Position numbers and translations under genes: made by a program. From Bradyrhizobium diazoefficiens (GTDB lineage: Bacteria; Pseudomonadota; Alphaproteobacteria; Rhizobiales; Xanthobacteraceae): a stretch of DNA of 64,000 nt. The DNA is taken from positions 5,580,001 through 5,644,000 of the forward strand of contig NZ_CP067041.1 of the NCBI RefSeq assembly GCF_016599855.1, read 5' to 3'. Of this stretch, positions 1 to 9,304 are shown piece after piece. The notes below the pieces were generated by a model. That model had not been told where the DNA came from. It did no database searches and saw only the letters and a list, made by a program, of their open reading frames with translations. Position 1 is the first letter of the stretch, and every line of letters begins with the position of its first letter.

Positions 1-589
1 TGCCGCCGTGGATCGGGTCGGAGAAAAAGCCCTCCGGGACGTCTTTCAGGAGCGCCGAGAAGAAGCCCTGGGCATCGACGCCTTCGAATTTGATCTCGCC
101 CGCTTCGATCTTTCGCAACACATCGTCCTGCTCGGTGGGACTGAGCTCCACAAAGGATTTGCCGCCGTGCGTCGACGTGCAGTGCTTGTTGAGGGCCGCC
201 AATCCCTTGCGATAGAGCTCGCCGGGCGTGAGCTCCGATTGCGGGCCCTGCTCTTTTGTACCCTTTGTGAAGGGGCCAAGCGTGTATAGATTCTGGCTTG
301 CGCCATAAGGTCCTTTGAGCTGACGATCGATGAAGACAGCACAACCCGCATCCTTGCCGCCCGGCGTCTCCGGATCAGGCGGAATGATCCGGTCGACGAT
401 CGCCTCCATGGCGCGGGCCTCGTCCAGGGTGAAAAACTGCCAAGGCCCCGGCCGCACAAGCTCAGGTGCCGAGTTGGGATAAGGCGACCATGGCGCATGA
501 CCATGGATCATGCGGGCGCGTGTGAGCGATGTCGTGCCAACGAGCCACGTCGCCAGCGAAACCAGAAAGGTACGTCGCCGCATGGGCAT
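1..589 (-). CDS. Gluconate 2-dehydrogenase subunit 3 family protein (3' end outside window)
   Basis: Reading from an ATG at 589 (or 583) gives at least 196 residues running off the left edge without a stop. The N-terminus MRRRTFLVS followed by a short hydrophobic stretch looks like a twin-arginine signal, as expected for the small subunit of periplasmic membrane-bound sugar-acid dehydrogenases. The body contains the family-like stretch FFTLDEARAMEAIVDRIIP and a conserved D-A-G-C-A-V-F-I-D segment. In the known family this subunit works with a GMC-type FAD subunit and a cytochrome c, whose genes would be expected just beyond position 1. It lies 43 bp downstream of a small conserved ORF and the YdeP-type oxidoreductase, so it is probably in their operon. 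Substrate specificity cannot be told from this subunit. Confidence 0.8.
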   Translation of the reverse strand, partial: MPMRRRTFLVSLATWLVGTTSLTRARMIHGHAPWSPYPNSAPELVRPGPWQFFTLDEARAMEAIVDRIIPPDPETPGGKDAGCAVFIDRQLKGPYGASQNLYTLGPFTKGTKEQGPQSELTPGELYRKGLAALNKHCTSTHGGKSFVELSPTEQDDVLRKIEAGEIKFEGVDAQGFFSALLKDVPEGFFSDPIHGG

Positions 590-632
590 GTCCAATGAGC
601 TGTCCGCCAACGAACCCAGCGCAGGCCGGTTC

Positions 633-839
633 CTAAGACCGATCTTGGCTTTGGTTGGAGCCGGGCGACCTGTCATCCACCTGTTGAACGTGATAACCGG
701 CCGGAAGGAGATGGCCCCCTTCTTCGTCCGCGACAGGAACATCCGTCACCAGGCCTTCGATCAAAGCGGCCTCCCAAACTTCCTTTTCCGTCGCAAAGGG
801 CTTGCCGATCTGCCGCTCTCCTTCGAACAATGCATACAT
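633..839 (-). CDS. Small conserved-looking protein, 68 aa, unknown function
   Basis: Starts 20 bp after the stop of the upstream molybdoenzyme gene and reads MYALFEGERQIGKPF, then a balanced charged sequence with VPVADEEGG near the middle. There is no signal peptide, membrane segment or cysteine motif. Tight spacing on both sides suggests co-transcription between the oxidoreductase and the gluconate-dehydrogenase-type subunit. I do not recognise a family. The amino-acid mix looks like a real protein rather than an antisense shadow, but the ribosome-binding site is weak and the start could lie slightly upstream. Confidence 0.5.
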   Translation of the reverse strand: MYALFEGERQIGKPFATEKEVWEAALIEGLVTDVPVADEEGGHLLPAGYHVQQVDDRSPGSNQSQDRS

Positions 840-859
840 GTTGCGTCCAATCGCGGGGT

Positions 860-3181
860 TCAGCCGGTTGAGATCGGAATCTCGCCACCTTCGAGAATCT
901 CGGGGATGACATCCTTGAACAGCCGTACCGGGACCGATTTCGCCGCGGGAACCTTGCTGCCCTCCGCGTAGTGCCATAACGGGATCAAGCCATTGCACTC
1001 GGGATAGTACCCTGCGATTGTCCGGCGCGGGATGTCGTAGGACACGACCTGGAGCTCGCTCAGGCTGCGCTCGATGCCATCACCTGCCTCGGTGACCAGC
1101 GTGACGGTATCACCCGGCTTGAGACCATCCGCTTCCATGTCAGCGGGATTCATCAAGACCACGTAGCGGCTGCCCTGGATGCCGCGGAAACGGTCGTCCT
1201 CAGTGTAGATCGTCGTATTGAACTGCCCGTCCGCGCGCATCGTCATCAGCTCGTAGACGCCGTCGCTCTCCTGCGGCGGCGCGAAGGCCGATTTGGGCAC
1301 TGTGAAATTCGCCTTGCCGTTCGACGTCTTCCACTTGCGCTCGCGCGCGGCGAGCGGCCGCGGAAAGCCGCCGGGCTCGAACATGCGCTTGTTGAAATCC
1401 TCGAACTGGTCAGGATAGGTGCGTTCGATCGCGTCCCGAACTTTCGAGTAATCGCCGGTCCAGGCGTCCCAGTCGACCTTTGGATTTGGCTTCAGTGTCG
1501 CTTTGGCGAGCCCTGCAATAATCGCCGGCTCAGACAGAGCATCCTTGGCCACCGGGCGGCGCTGGCCGCGCGAGCCATGAATACACGCGGTGGAATCCTC
1601 CATCGATACCGCTTGCGCGCCGCTTGCCTGCTCGTCGATCTCGATCCGGCCGAGGCACGGCAGCAGATAAGTCACCTCGCCCGGCACGATATGGCTGCGG
1701 TTGAGCTTCGTCGCGATCTGCACCGACAGGCGCAGGCCGGACCAGGCGGGCTCCATCAATGATCGCTCCGGAATAGCGCGCACAAAATTGCCGCCGAGAC
1801 TGACGAAGCCGCGCACATCGCCCTTCAAGATGCCTTCGCAGGCATCCACGGTCGAAAGGCCGTCCCATCGCGGCGGCCCGAAGCCGTAGAGCTCGGCGAG
1901 CTTGTCGAGCGGCACGAGCTTCGTCTTCTCGGAGATGCCGACCGTGCGCTGGCCCTGCACATTGGAGTGACCGCGGATCGGCGAGATGCCGGCACCGGGC
2001 TTGCCGATATTGCCGCGCAGCAGCAGCAGGTTGACGATCATCTTGGTAGTTTCGACACCGTGCTTGTGCTGGGTCACGCCCATGCCGTAATTTGCGATCA
2101 CCGCATTGGCCGCCATATATGTGTTCGCCGCCTCAAGCATCGCCGACCGCCTGAGGCCCGATGCCCGCTCGATCTCGCTCCATTCCTGATTTCGGCAGAA
2201 CGCCGCGAACTCGTCGAAGCCAGAGGTATGCTGCGCAATGAAGTCGGCATCGACCGCGCGTGGTTCGCCATACTTTATGGCACGGTCGTCTGCCTCGATC
2301 ACCCATTTGCAGATTCCGACGATCGCCGCGGCGTCGCCGCCGAGGCGAACCTGATGGTATTGCGAACTGATGCGCGTCCCGCCTGCAATCATCTGGACGG
2401 GATTTTGCGGATTGACGAAGCGCTCCAGCCCCCGTTCCCTGAGCGGGTTGAAGGTCACGATCGGCACGCCGCGCTGGGCCGCCTCCTGCAGCGGATGCAA
2501 CATGCGCGGCGCGTTGGTGGTGGTGTTGTGGCCGAAGAAGAAGATGCAGTCGGTGTGGTCGAAATCTCCAAGCAGCACGGTGCCGACGGGAACGCCGATC
2601 ACCTGCGGCAGCGCCACCGATGTCGTCTCGTGGCACATGTTGGAGCTGTCAGGAAAATTGTTGGTACCGTACATCCGGCCAAACAGCTGGTACATGTAGC
2701 TCGCTTCCAGCGATGCGCGGCCGGACGTATACATAATGACCGAGCGGGGATCGAGCCGGTTCAGCTCGCTGCCGATCTCGCGGAACGCCTCGCTCCAATC
2801 GACCGCCACATATTTCTCGCTGGCCGGATCGTAGCGCATCGGGTGGGTCAGGCGCCCTTGCTCTTCCAGTTGATGATCGGACCAGCTTCGCAACTCGGAT
2901 AGCGTGTGCTGGGCGAAAAACTCCGGCGTGACCGTCTTGCCCGTTATTTCCCAAGCGGTTGCCTTGGCACCATTCTCGCAGAATTCGAAGGGATGCGGGT
3001 GTGCGGGCTTGGCCCAGGAGCAGCTCACGCACATGTAACCGCCGGGCTTGTTCTGCTTCAGCAGGATCTCGCTGCCGAGAATCGCCACCTCTTCCTGCGT
3101 GAGGATGTGCATGACAGCATTGAGCGAGCCCCAGCCACCGGCCGGCGCATCATAGGTATCGACTTTTGCTTTTTGCCGCAT
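860..3181 (-). CDS. FdhF/YdeP family molybdopterin oxidoreductase
   Basis: A 773-residue protein of the DMSO-reductase superfamily, YdeP branch (formate-dehydrogenase-like alpha subunits of uncertain substrate). The N-terminus carries Cys51-x2-Cys54-x13-Cys68 in GGYMCVSCSWAKPA and EFCENG. A molybdopterin domain follows with SGRASLEASYMYQLFGR, a conserved SSNMCHE segment and VNLLLLRGNIGKPGAG. The C-terminal domain (GSRYVVLMNPADMEADGLKPGD) is the usual molydopterin dinucleotide-binding fold. The ATG at 3181 was chosen because the frame upstream runs antisense through fdhD and shows no family similarity. fdhD is transcribed divergently from the 117-bp gap, which fits because FdhD delivers sulfur to the cofactor of this type of enzyme. 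The substrate is unknown; linkage to a gluconate-dehydrogenase-type subunit is only suggestive. Confidence 0.88.
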   Translation of the reverse strand: MRQKAKVDTYDAPAGGWGSLNAVMHILTQEEVAILGSEILLKQNKPGGYMCVSCSWAKPAHPHPFEFCENGAKATAWEITGKTVTPEFFAQHTLSELRSWSDHQLEEQGRLTHPMRYDPASEKYVAVDWSEAFREIGSELNRLDPRSVIMYTSGRASLEASYMYQLFGRMYGTNNFPDSSNMCHETTSVALPQVIGVPVGTVLLGDFDHTDCIFFFGHNTTTNAPRMLHPLQEAAQRGVPIVTFNPLRERGLERFVNPQNPVQMIAGGTRISSQYHQVRLGGDAAAIVGICKWVIEADDRAIKYGEPRAVDADFIAQHTSGFDEFAAFCRNQEWSEIERASGLRRSAMLEAANTYMAANAVIANYGMGVTQHKHGVETTKMIVNLLLLRGNIGKPGAGISPIRGHSNVQGQRTVGISEKTKLVPLDKLAELYGFGPPRWDGLSTVDACEGILKGDVRGFVSLGGNFVRAIPERSLMEPAWSGLRLSVQIATKLNRSHIVPGEVTYLLPCLGRIEIDEQASGAQAVSMEDSTACIHGSRGQRRPVAKDALSEPAIIAGLAKATLKPNPKVDWDAWTGDYSKVRDAIERTYPDQFEDFNKRMFEPGGFPRPLAARERKWKTSNGKANFTVPKSAFAPPQESDGVYELMTMRADGQFNTTIYTEDDRFRGIQGSRYVVLMNPADMEADGLKPGDTVTLVTEAGDGIERSLSELQVVSYDIPRRTIAGYYPECNGLIPLWHYAEGSKVPAAKSVPVRLFKDVIPEILEGGEIPISTG

Positions 3182-3298
3182 GGCGGGCCCTTCGATTGCA
3201 AGCCCCGTACGCAAAACGGAAGGCGGGATCGCTGGTTCCTCCGCATTCGGAACATTGCGCGCACTGGCGCGTCGATACTTGGTCGCAGGACCAACACC

Positions 3299-4126
3299 AT
3301 GCACGGCTCTCGCTCCGCCAGACGCGATCGCGTGTCTGCGCTGACAGCTTCGATCAAGATGCCCCGGCTGACCTCGCGTGGGACGCAGGACGAGCGCGTG
3401 GTTGCCGAGGAATGTCCCGTGGCGCTGGTCTTTGACGGAACGACCATGGCCGTTCTCATGGCGACACCTTGCGATCTGACCGATCTCGCCCTCGGCTTCA
3501 GCCTGACCGAGGGACTCATCGAGGATGCAGGCGAGATCGAGGAATTGTCGGTCATCCCCGCTGCCGACGGCATCGAGCTGCGGATCTGGCTGCGGCCAAG
3601 GGCCGGACGCCTCCTGAAGGATCGGCGGCGGCGACTGGTTGGCCCGACCGGCTGCGGCCTGTGCGGCATCGAAAGCCTGGCCGAAGCCAGCCGGATGAAT
3701 CGTTCCGTGGAACGGCAGATCAGTCTCACGCCGGAACAAATCCGCGCCTCGATCGAGCGCCTCGGCGAGACGCAACGCCTCAACCATGCGACGCGCGCCA
3801 CCCATGCCGCCGGCCTGTTCCGGCCTGGCCACGATGACATGATCTCGCGCGAGGACGTCGGACGTCACAACGCACTTGACAAGCTCGCCGGCGCACTGGC
3901 CTTGCAAGGAATTTCAGGCTGCACCGGCGCCGTCATCCTCACGAGCCGGATCTCGGTCGAGATGGTGCAGAAGGCCGCCGCGATCGGCGCCGGCATTGTC
4001 GTCGCAGTTTCCGCGCCGACCGCGCTTGCGATACGGACGGCCGAGGCCAGCGGAGTGACGTTGATCGGCATCGCACGCGGAAGCGATTTCGAGATCTTCA
4101 GCCACCCCGCGGGCGTTTGTCGTTGA
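3299..4126 (+). CDS. fdhD: Formate dehydrogenase accessory sulfurtransferase FdhD
   Basis: A 275-residue cytosolic protein of normal FdhD length. The essential Cys-x-x-Cys is present as C119-G-L-C122 in GPTGCGLCGIES. Family segments include AEECPVALVFDG near the N-terminus, ALGFSLTEGLI, MISREDVGRHNALDKLAG and LTSRISVEMVQKAA. FdhD transfers sulfur from a cysteine desulfurase to the bis-MGD cofactor of formate-dehydrogenase-like enzymes. The divergent neighbour is such an enzyme, so partnership is likely. The in-frame extension upstream of 3299 runs antisense to the oxidoreductase and was left out; MHGSRS is the first credible start. Confidence 0.92.
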   Translation: MHGSRSARRDRVSALTASIKMPRLTSRGTQDERVVAEECPVALVFDGTTMAVLMATPCDLTDLALGFSLTEGLIEDAGEIEELSVIPAADGIELRIWLRPRAGRLLKDRRRRLVGPTGCGLCGIESLAEASRMNRSVERQISLTPEQIRASIERLGETQRLNHATRATHAAGLFRPGHDDMISREDVGRHNALDKLAGALALQGISGCTGAVILTSRISVEMVQKAAAIGAGIVVAVSAPTALAIRTAEASGVTLIGIARGSDFEIFSHPAGVCR

Positions 4127-4253
4127 GTCAACGGCGGGGACGGGCCTCGGCGCAAGGCCGACTTGCGCCCAGCCATCATGTCGCAGGAACTGCGCGAACG
4201 GCTCGCCGAAAGCCGGCAACCTGGTTAGCAGGGTTCGTTCCAGAGGTGGCGTT

Positions 4254-5711
4254 TCAGCGATAAAATCCGAGAACGGCTTTGGTCTCCAGATATTCCTCGA
4301 TGCCCTCGCGGCCGTATTCCCGGCCGTTGCCGGAACGCTTGTATCCACCAAAAGGTGCGTTGGGGTCCCAGTCGGGATAGTTGAGATGGACTTGACCCGA
4401 CTGGATCTGCCCGGCGACCGCCCGCACCGTCTGCATATCCGTGCCCTGCACATGAGCGCCGAGGCCGTAGACGGTGTCGTTGGCGATCTCGATCGCCTCC
4501 TCCACGCTGTCGTAGGGAATGATCGACAGCACCGGGCCGAAGATCTCCTCCTGCGCGATCCTCATGTCGCGACGGACGTTTGAGAAAATCGTCGGTCGCG
4601 CATAGAGGCCGATCTGAAGATCGTCCGGCCGCCCTGGCCCGCCGATGACAAGCTTGGCGCCTTCCTCCAGGCCGACGCCGATCATGGTCTGGACGCGCTC
4701 GAACTGCGGCCGGTTGGCAATCGGACCATGGGTCGTGCTTTCCGCAAGGGGATCGCCGACCACCAGTTCAGAAGCGGCCGCTGCCGCCAGGATCTCGACC
4801 TCCTCCATCTGTGATCGGAATACAAGCATGCGCGTAGGCGCGCTGCAGGACTGGCCGAGATTACGGAAGGCGGCGCCGACTCCGAGCGGAACAGCCCGGC
4901 TCAGATCGGCATCCGGCAAAATGATGTTCGGCGACTTGCCGCCGAGCTCCTGGGCGACGCGCTTGACAGTAGGTGCCGCCGCCTGCGCGACGAGAACTCC
5001 TGCGCGAGTCGAGCCGGTGATCGAGATCATGTCCACCTGCGGATGAGTCGCCAGAGCGGCGCCGACGATTGGACCTGTCCCGTTGACGAGATTGAATACG
5101 CCGGGCGGACAACCGGCATCGTCCATTACCTCAGCGAATAGCACGGCACTCAGCGGCGACAATTCGCTCGGCTTCAACACCATCGTGCAGCCCGCCGCGA
5201 GCGCCGGTCCGACCTTGGCGGTGATCTGGTACAGTGGCCAATTCCATGGAGTGATGAGCCCACAGACGCCGATCGCCTCGCGCTTGATCGCGGTGCTGCC
5301 GCGCGCGGCGATGAACGGATAGGTCGCGAGATTGTCGCGCGCCACCCGGATATGTTCGGCGGCCAGCGGCACCTGGGCGCGGCGCGCGTAGGTGATGGCG
5401 GCTCCCATCTCGCAGGTGAGGGCCTGCGCAAACAGCTCCAGCCGCTCCAGGAGCAAACCATGGACTCGGTCGAGCAGCGCCGCCCTCTCAGCAGGTGGCG
5501 TAATGGACCAGCTGGCGAAGGCTCGTTTGGCGGCCGCGACCGCGCAGTCCACATCCTTGTCATCGCCGAGCGCCACTTCGGCGATCGGCTGCTCGGTGGC
5601 AGGGTTGACGACACTCGCCGTGGCCGTTCCGATCGGCTTCCGCCATTCTCCGTCGATGTAGAACCTGCCGAGGAAGCCGGCTTCCGTCAGATGTCGAACG
5701 GGCGATGTCAT
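4254..5711 (-). CDS. NAD(P)-dependent aldehyde dehydrogenase
   Basis: 485 residues, standard length for the ALDH superfamily. It shows the cofactor-binding segment TPWNWPLYQITAKVGPALAAG, the general base E255 in QELGGKSPN and the catalytic cysteine C289 in LGQSCSAP. The C-terminal APFGGYKRSGNGREYG motif is intact. The gene overlaps the upstream FAD oxidoreductase by 4 bp (ATGA arrangement), so translation is probably coupled. As the last gene of a long catabolic operon it most likely oxidises the aldehyde released by the amine oxidase-like or aldolase-like enzymes encoded upstream. It ends 127 bp from the convergent fdhD. The precise aldehyde is not readable from sequence. Confidence 0.9.
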   Translation of the reverse strand: MTSPVRHLTEAGFLGRFYIDGEWRKPIGTATASVVNPATEQPIAEVALGDDKDVDCAVAAAKRAFASWSITPPAERAALLDRVHGLLLERLELFAQALTCEMGAAITYARRAQVPLAAEHIRVARDNLATYPFIAARGSTAIKREAIGVCGLITPWNWPLYQITAKVGPALAAGCTMVLKPSELSPLSAVLFAEVMDDAGCPPGVFNLVNGTGPIVGAALATHPQVDMISITGSTRAGVLVAQAAAPTVKRVAQELGGKSPNIILPDADLSRAVPLGVGAAFRNLGQSCSAPTRMLVFRSQMEEVEILAAAAASELVVGDPLAESTTHGPIANRPQFERVQTMIGVGLEEGAKLVIGGPGRPDDLQIGLYARPTIFSNVRRDMRIAQEEIFGPVLSIIPYDSVEEAIEIANDTVYGLGAHVQGTDMQTVRAVAGQIQSGQVHLNYPDWDPNAPFGGYKRSGNGREYGREGIEEYLETKAVLGFYR

Positions 5712-6985
5712 TGAAAACGATCCTTGATCTGGTAATAGGCGCCGACCAGCGGCAAGAACCAGGGACGACCGAGATGGCCCGGAATGGCCGGCCAGACGAA
5801 GTCTTTCCAGGGATTGAGCTCGGTGCGCCCATCCATGACATCAGCCATGATCGTCCCCATCAGAGTCGACATTTGGGTGCCGTGGCCGCTGTAGCCCATG
5901 GAATAGTAGATGCCGTTGCGTTCGCCGGCGCGTGGCAGCCGGTCGCGCGTCATGTCGACCATTCCGCCCCAGCAATAGTCGATGCGTACGCTGCGAAGCT
6001 CGGGAAAGACGTCGTGGAGCGCAGCCTGCAGGATGGCGCCGCTCTTTTCGTCTGACGCCGGGTTGGAGATAGCGAAGCGCGCGCGGCCACCGAACAGCAG
6101 TCGGTTGTCGGGTGTTGTTCGGAAGTAGTTGACGAGGTTCTTCGTATCGACCGCCATTCGGCGGCGTGGCAGAAGCCGGTCGAGGGTCGCGATCGGCAAG
6201 GGTTCGGTCACGATCAGGAAAGCGCCGACCGGCACGATCCGGCGTCGAATCCAACCCAGCGGTCCCGTATGCGAGATGCCGCTCGCCAAAAGAACCTGCG
6301 ACGCGCGAAGCCTGCCTTTTGGGGTCTCGATCTCGTGGCCTCCGCCGGCGGCGAGTCGCAGGGCCGTCATCGGCGTATGCTCGTGAATCTCGACGCCGCG
6401 CCGCACTGCGGCTTCCGCAAGACCGCGGACGAAGCGTCCGACGTGCATGCCGGCGCTCTTGCGGTAGATGAGTCCGCCGTAATAGCGCTGCGATCCCACC
6501 TCGCCCGCGAGATCAGCACGGCTCACCATCGTCGTGTCGGGATCGACATTGGCGGCCAGCAATTCCTGGCTGCGCGCCAGCTTGTCGTAGTGCTCGGGCT
6601 TTGCCGCAAGCTTGATCTTGCCGACGCGCGCGAAGCTGCAGTCAATCTTCTCCTCGGCCACCAGACGCTCGACCGTATCGACCCCGGCGTCGAAGGCCCG
6701 ATAGAGCCGGTCGGCGACCTCCTTGCCGAGCTTGGCCGAGAGCGTGCCGTAGTCCTGAGCGAATCCGTTGTTGCACATTCCGCCGTTCCGGCCGGACGCT
6801 GCGTGCCCGATCGTCTCGGCTTCAAGCAGCACGACGCGCGCGCCCTTCTTGGCGAGAGCCAGAGCGGCAGAGGAGCCGGTTAGGCCGCCGCCAATCACTG
6901 CGACGTCGCAGTTGCCCTGCATCGGTCCTGCAGCGGCGCTCGTGAACGGCTCCGATGTGTCCAGCCAATAGGATGTAAGCTTCAT
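5708..6985 (-). CDS. FAD-dependent oxidoreductase (DadA/PuuB-like)
   Basis: 425 residues of the DAO/GlyOx superfamily. The Rossmann FAD site is CDVAVIGGGLTGSSAAL near residue 30, followed by AASGRNGGMCNNGF, typical of the gamma-glutamylputrescine oxidase branch. The C-terminal segment GIYYSMGYSGHGTQMS closes the FAD fold. Members oxidise secondary or primary amines, sarcosine, D-amino acids or gamma-glutamyl polyamines to imines or aldehydes, usually in the cytosol. The 4-bp overlap with the aldehyde dehydrogenase suggests the two act in sequence. It is one of three paralogous FAD oxidoreductases between 5.7 and 18 kb. The substrate is inferred only broadly as an amino compound. Confidence 0.87.
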   Translation of the reverse strand: MKLTSYWLDTSEPFTSAAAGPMQGNCDVAVIGGGLTGSSAALALAKKGARVVLLEAETIGHAASGRNGGMCNNGFAQDYGTLSAKLGKEVADRLYRAFDAGVDTVERLVAEEKIDCSFARVGKIKLAAKPEHYDKLARSQELLAANVDPDTTMVSRADLAGEVGSQRYYGGLIYRKSAGMHVGRFVRGLAEAAVRRGVEIHEHTPMTALRLAAGGGHEIETPKGRLRASQVLLASGISHTGPLGWIRRRIVPVGAFLIVTEPLPIATLDRLLPRRRMAVDTKNLVNYFRTTPDNRLLFGGRARFAISNPASDEKSGAILQAALHDVFPELRSVRIDYCWGGMVDMTRDRLPRAGERNGIYYSMGYSGHGTQMSTLMGTIMADVMDGRTELNPWKDFVWPAIPGHLGRPWFLPLVGAYYQIKDRFQ

Positions 6986-7051
6986 ACCTCGGCCCCGAAT
7001 TCTCGCCTAATGAATGCTGGGCGTCCGCACATCACGGGCGACCCTGAGAGC

Positions 7052-8236
7052 CTACCAGCCGCGCATCCGCGGCCATTGCGCCTCGATAGCGTCGCTCCCG
7101 GCGGAGACGACATTGTACAGCTCGTGTTGCGAGGCCGTTGCGCAGGCGTGATTGGGCAGGATCCTGACCTTCGCGCCGATCGAAATATCCGGCAAAGCGT
7201 GCGCCGATCCGGATCTGACAGCGAGGATGCCGTGCTCCTGGCTCGCCTGCGCGACGATCAGGTCGGGATAGATCTTGCCGGAGAGATCGCAGACGAGGCC
7301 GTAGCCCTGGTCGACCCGCTGCGCCGCAGTGCCGCGATCTCGCGACAGGGCCATCCAGCCCGCATCGACCAAAATCCAGCCCTTCTCCGGCTTCGTGCCG
7401 ATCACGGTAGCGAGCACCGAGATCGCGATGTCATCAGTCGTGCAGACACCGGCGCCGTGCATCACCAGATCGAAAAACATGTAGACGCCGGCCCGCATCT
7501 CCGTAACGCCGGTCAGGTCTTCGGCGAAATGCGCGGTCGGCGTCGAACCGACACTCACGACGGGGCATTCATGCCCCGCCGCCCGCAACGTCTCTGCGGC
7601 GGCGACAGCCACGGCACGCTCGTTCTCCGCAGCTGCGACAAGCGCCTCGGGCGTGCGGAGGCTATAGGATTCGCCGGCATGGGTGAGAATGCCGGCGAGC
7701 TTGACGCCGGCCTCGGCCATGGCGGCCGCGACGCCGATGAGCTTGGGATCGGTCGGGCTCAGCCCGCCACGGTGACCGTCGCAGTCGATCTCGATGAAGG
7801 CGGACGGCGTCACACCGACGGCGCGGCCGGCCGCGCCGAGCATCGTCGCCTGTTCAGGCGAATCGAGCAGCACCTTGAGATCGATGCCTGCTTTCCGCAG
7901 ACGCATTGCTCTCTCGGCGGTGTGCAGTGCCAGACCCACGGCATAAGTCATGTCCTTGAAACCGTGGTGCGCAAAGTACTCCGCCTCCTCCAAGGTGGAG
8001 ACGGTGATCGGCCCCGGCTCGGACGGATAGGCACGTCGGGCGACATCAATGGATTTCGCGGTTTTCATATGGGGACGCAGCACGACACCTCCCGGGGCCC
8101 TGCGAGAGGACAAACGGGCGAGATTGCGATCCAGCCGATCCCTGTCCAGCAGGAGCGCCGGTGTTGCCAACGCGCCGACTGTCGTGGCCGTCTCGCCGTT
8201 CTGGATATTCGTTCCGCGCGTGTCCTGGCGTAGCAC
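7052..8236 (-). CDS. D-threonine aldolase / D-serine dehydratase-like PLP enzyme
   Basis: 394 residues from a GTG start preceded by AGAAGGA. The N-terminal alanine-racemase-like barrel begins ATPALLLDRDRLDRN. The PLP lysine lies in RPHMKTAKS, the form seen in D-threonine aldolases (many relatives have KTHK instead). The C-terminal part has PNHACATASQHELYNV, matching the His/Cys metal site of the DSD1 family. Known members cleave D-threonine or other D-3-hydroxyamino acids to glycine plus an aldehyde, or dehydrate D-serine, with PLP and a divalent metal. Position 12 bp after the GNAT gene and upstream of an FAD oxidase and an aldehyde dehydrogenase supports a catabolic role; the released aldehyde could feed the dehydrogenase. 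Confidence 0.82.
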   Translation of the reverse strand: MLRQDTRGTNIQNGETATTVGALATPALLLDRDRLDRNLARLSSRRAPGGVVLRPHMKTAKSIDVARRAYPSEPGPITVSTLEEAEYFAHHGFKDMTYAVGLALHTAERAMRLRKAGIDLKVLLDSPEQATMLGAAGRAVGVTPSAFIEIDCDGHRGGLSPTDPKLIGVAAAMAEAGVKLAGILTHAGESYSLRTPEALVAAAENERAVAVAAAETLRAAGHECPVVSVGSTPTAHFAEDLTGVTEMRAGVYMFFDLVMHGAGVCTTDDIAISVLATVIGTKPEKGWILVDAGWMALSRDRGTAAQRVDQGYGLVCDLSGKIYPDLIVAQASQEHGILAVRSGSAHALPDISIGAKVRILPNHACATASQHELYNVVSAGSDAIEAQWPRMRGW

Positions 8237-8248
8237 TTTGATGTCCTT

Positions 8249-9124
8249 CTAGCCGAACGACTGGTTCGCGATCGCGAAGGTGCGCGCCAGCCCGGTTGAT
8301 GGAGCCGGTGTCCCTAAGATCATGGTGGTGGCGTCGCCGACCTGCTGCAGGCCGATGCCTTCGAGCCAATCCCCGAGTTGCGATGAAGCGGAGGTGTCGA
8401 TCCGGACGAAAACGCGGCCGAGGCGCGCGAGCACGGCCTCGATCAGCACGCGTGCATCGGTCGGGTTTTCGGCGACGACAGGACCGATGACATGCCCGCG
8501 CCCGAAAAGGCGCGCGATGGCGTAGCCGCGGGCTGTGCCGTCACGCTGCAGGACACAGCCATCACCGCTCTGGACAAGCCGATCCAGCAGCCGTCGCCTC
8601 TCCCAACCGGCGGCCTGCCGATCCAGGCGGGTGATCGCCTCGAAATCCGATCCAGCCATTGCCCTGACGAGGCCCGAAGGTGGCGGCTCATACCGCTCTC
8701 TGGGGATTCCCTGATGCTGGTGGATGACGCCGATCGGGACGAAGCCACGGCGCTGGTAAAGCGCTTGGCCTTCCGCCGTCGAATTCAGCACGATGGTCCG
8801 CGGATACGCCGCCGCGAGCAACGCATCGATGAGCCGAGCCCCATAGCCGCGGCCCTGAGCAGCCTTCGCGACGATGATCATCCCGGCGGAAGCATGAGCT
8901 TCGCCATACGGCCACCACGCCGCAGTCCCGATCACATCACCGGCGCGCTGCAGAACAAAGCCATGGCCCAACTGCAGCGCGACATCCCAATCTTCGATCC
9001 GATAGGGCCAGGACATCTCCTGCGAGAGCTTCAGCGCGCCTTCCAGATACACTCTGGCGAAAGGAACCATGTCCGCGGCCTCATTGTCGCGTTCTCCGGC
9101 CTGGTAAGCTGCGGTGGTCATCAT
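8249..9124 (-). CDS. Tandem-domain GNAT N-acetyltransferase
   Basis: 291 residues with two acetyltransferase-like halves. The N-terminal GNAT core has the acetyl-CoA loop QGRGYGARLIDALL and the strand-helix TIVLNSTAEGQALYQRRGF. The C-terminal half (RAMAGSDFEAITRLD, GYAIARLFGRGHVIGPVVAE) resembles the second domain of YitH-like proteins. It is clearly homologous to the gene at 24332-25210 (shared GRGHVIGPxVA, LNSTxAxxLYxxxGF). It sits inside the catabolic operon between an FAD oxidoreductase and the D-threonine-aldolase-like gene. Possible roles are N-acetylation of a D-amino acid or amine substrate, or detoxification. No substrate can be assigned. Confidence 0.82.
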   Translation of the reverse strand: MMTTAAYQAGERDNEAADMVPFARVYLEGALKLSQEMSWPYRIEDWDVALQLGHGFVLQRAGDVIGTAAWWPYGEAHASAGMIIVAKAAQGRGYGARLIDALLAAAYPRTIVLNSTAEGQALYQRRGFVPIGVIHQHQGIPRERYEPPPSGLVRAMAGSDFEAITRLDRQAAGWERRRLLDRLVQSGDGCVLQRDGTARGYAIARLFGRGHVIGPVVAENPTDARVLIEAVLARLGRVFVRIDTSASSQLGDWLEGIGLQQVGDATTMILGTPAPSTGLARTFAIANQSFG

Positions 9125-9304
9125 GGTTCGACATCTCTTGGTCGCGGTGCCGGCCTAATCGCCACTGCGTGAAGGAACGAGGGCCGTTGATGATCCCCGC
9201 ATCGTGTGCAGCGTAGGTTGCGCGCGATAGCATTACGCAAACGGACTGCAGCAAAGTTCGGCATAGAATTTCATTGATGGTGCGGTCGGACCGCCAATCT
9301 GCTG

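Noticed and set aside
3182..3907. N-terminal extension of the YdeP-type oxidoreductase (242 extra residues)
   Set aside because: It runs antisense through fdhD, has shadow-like composition and no family similarity; the family start is at 3181.
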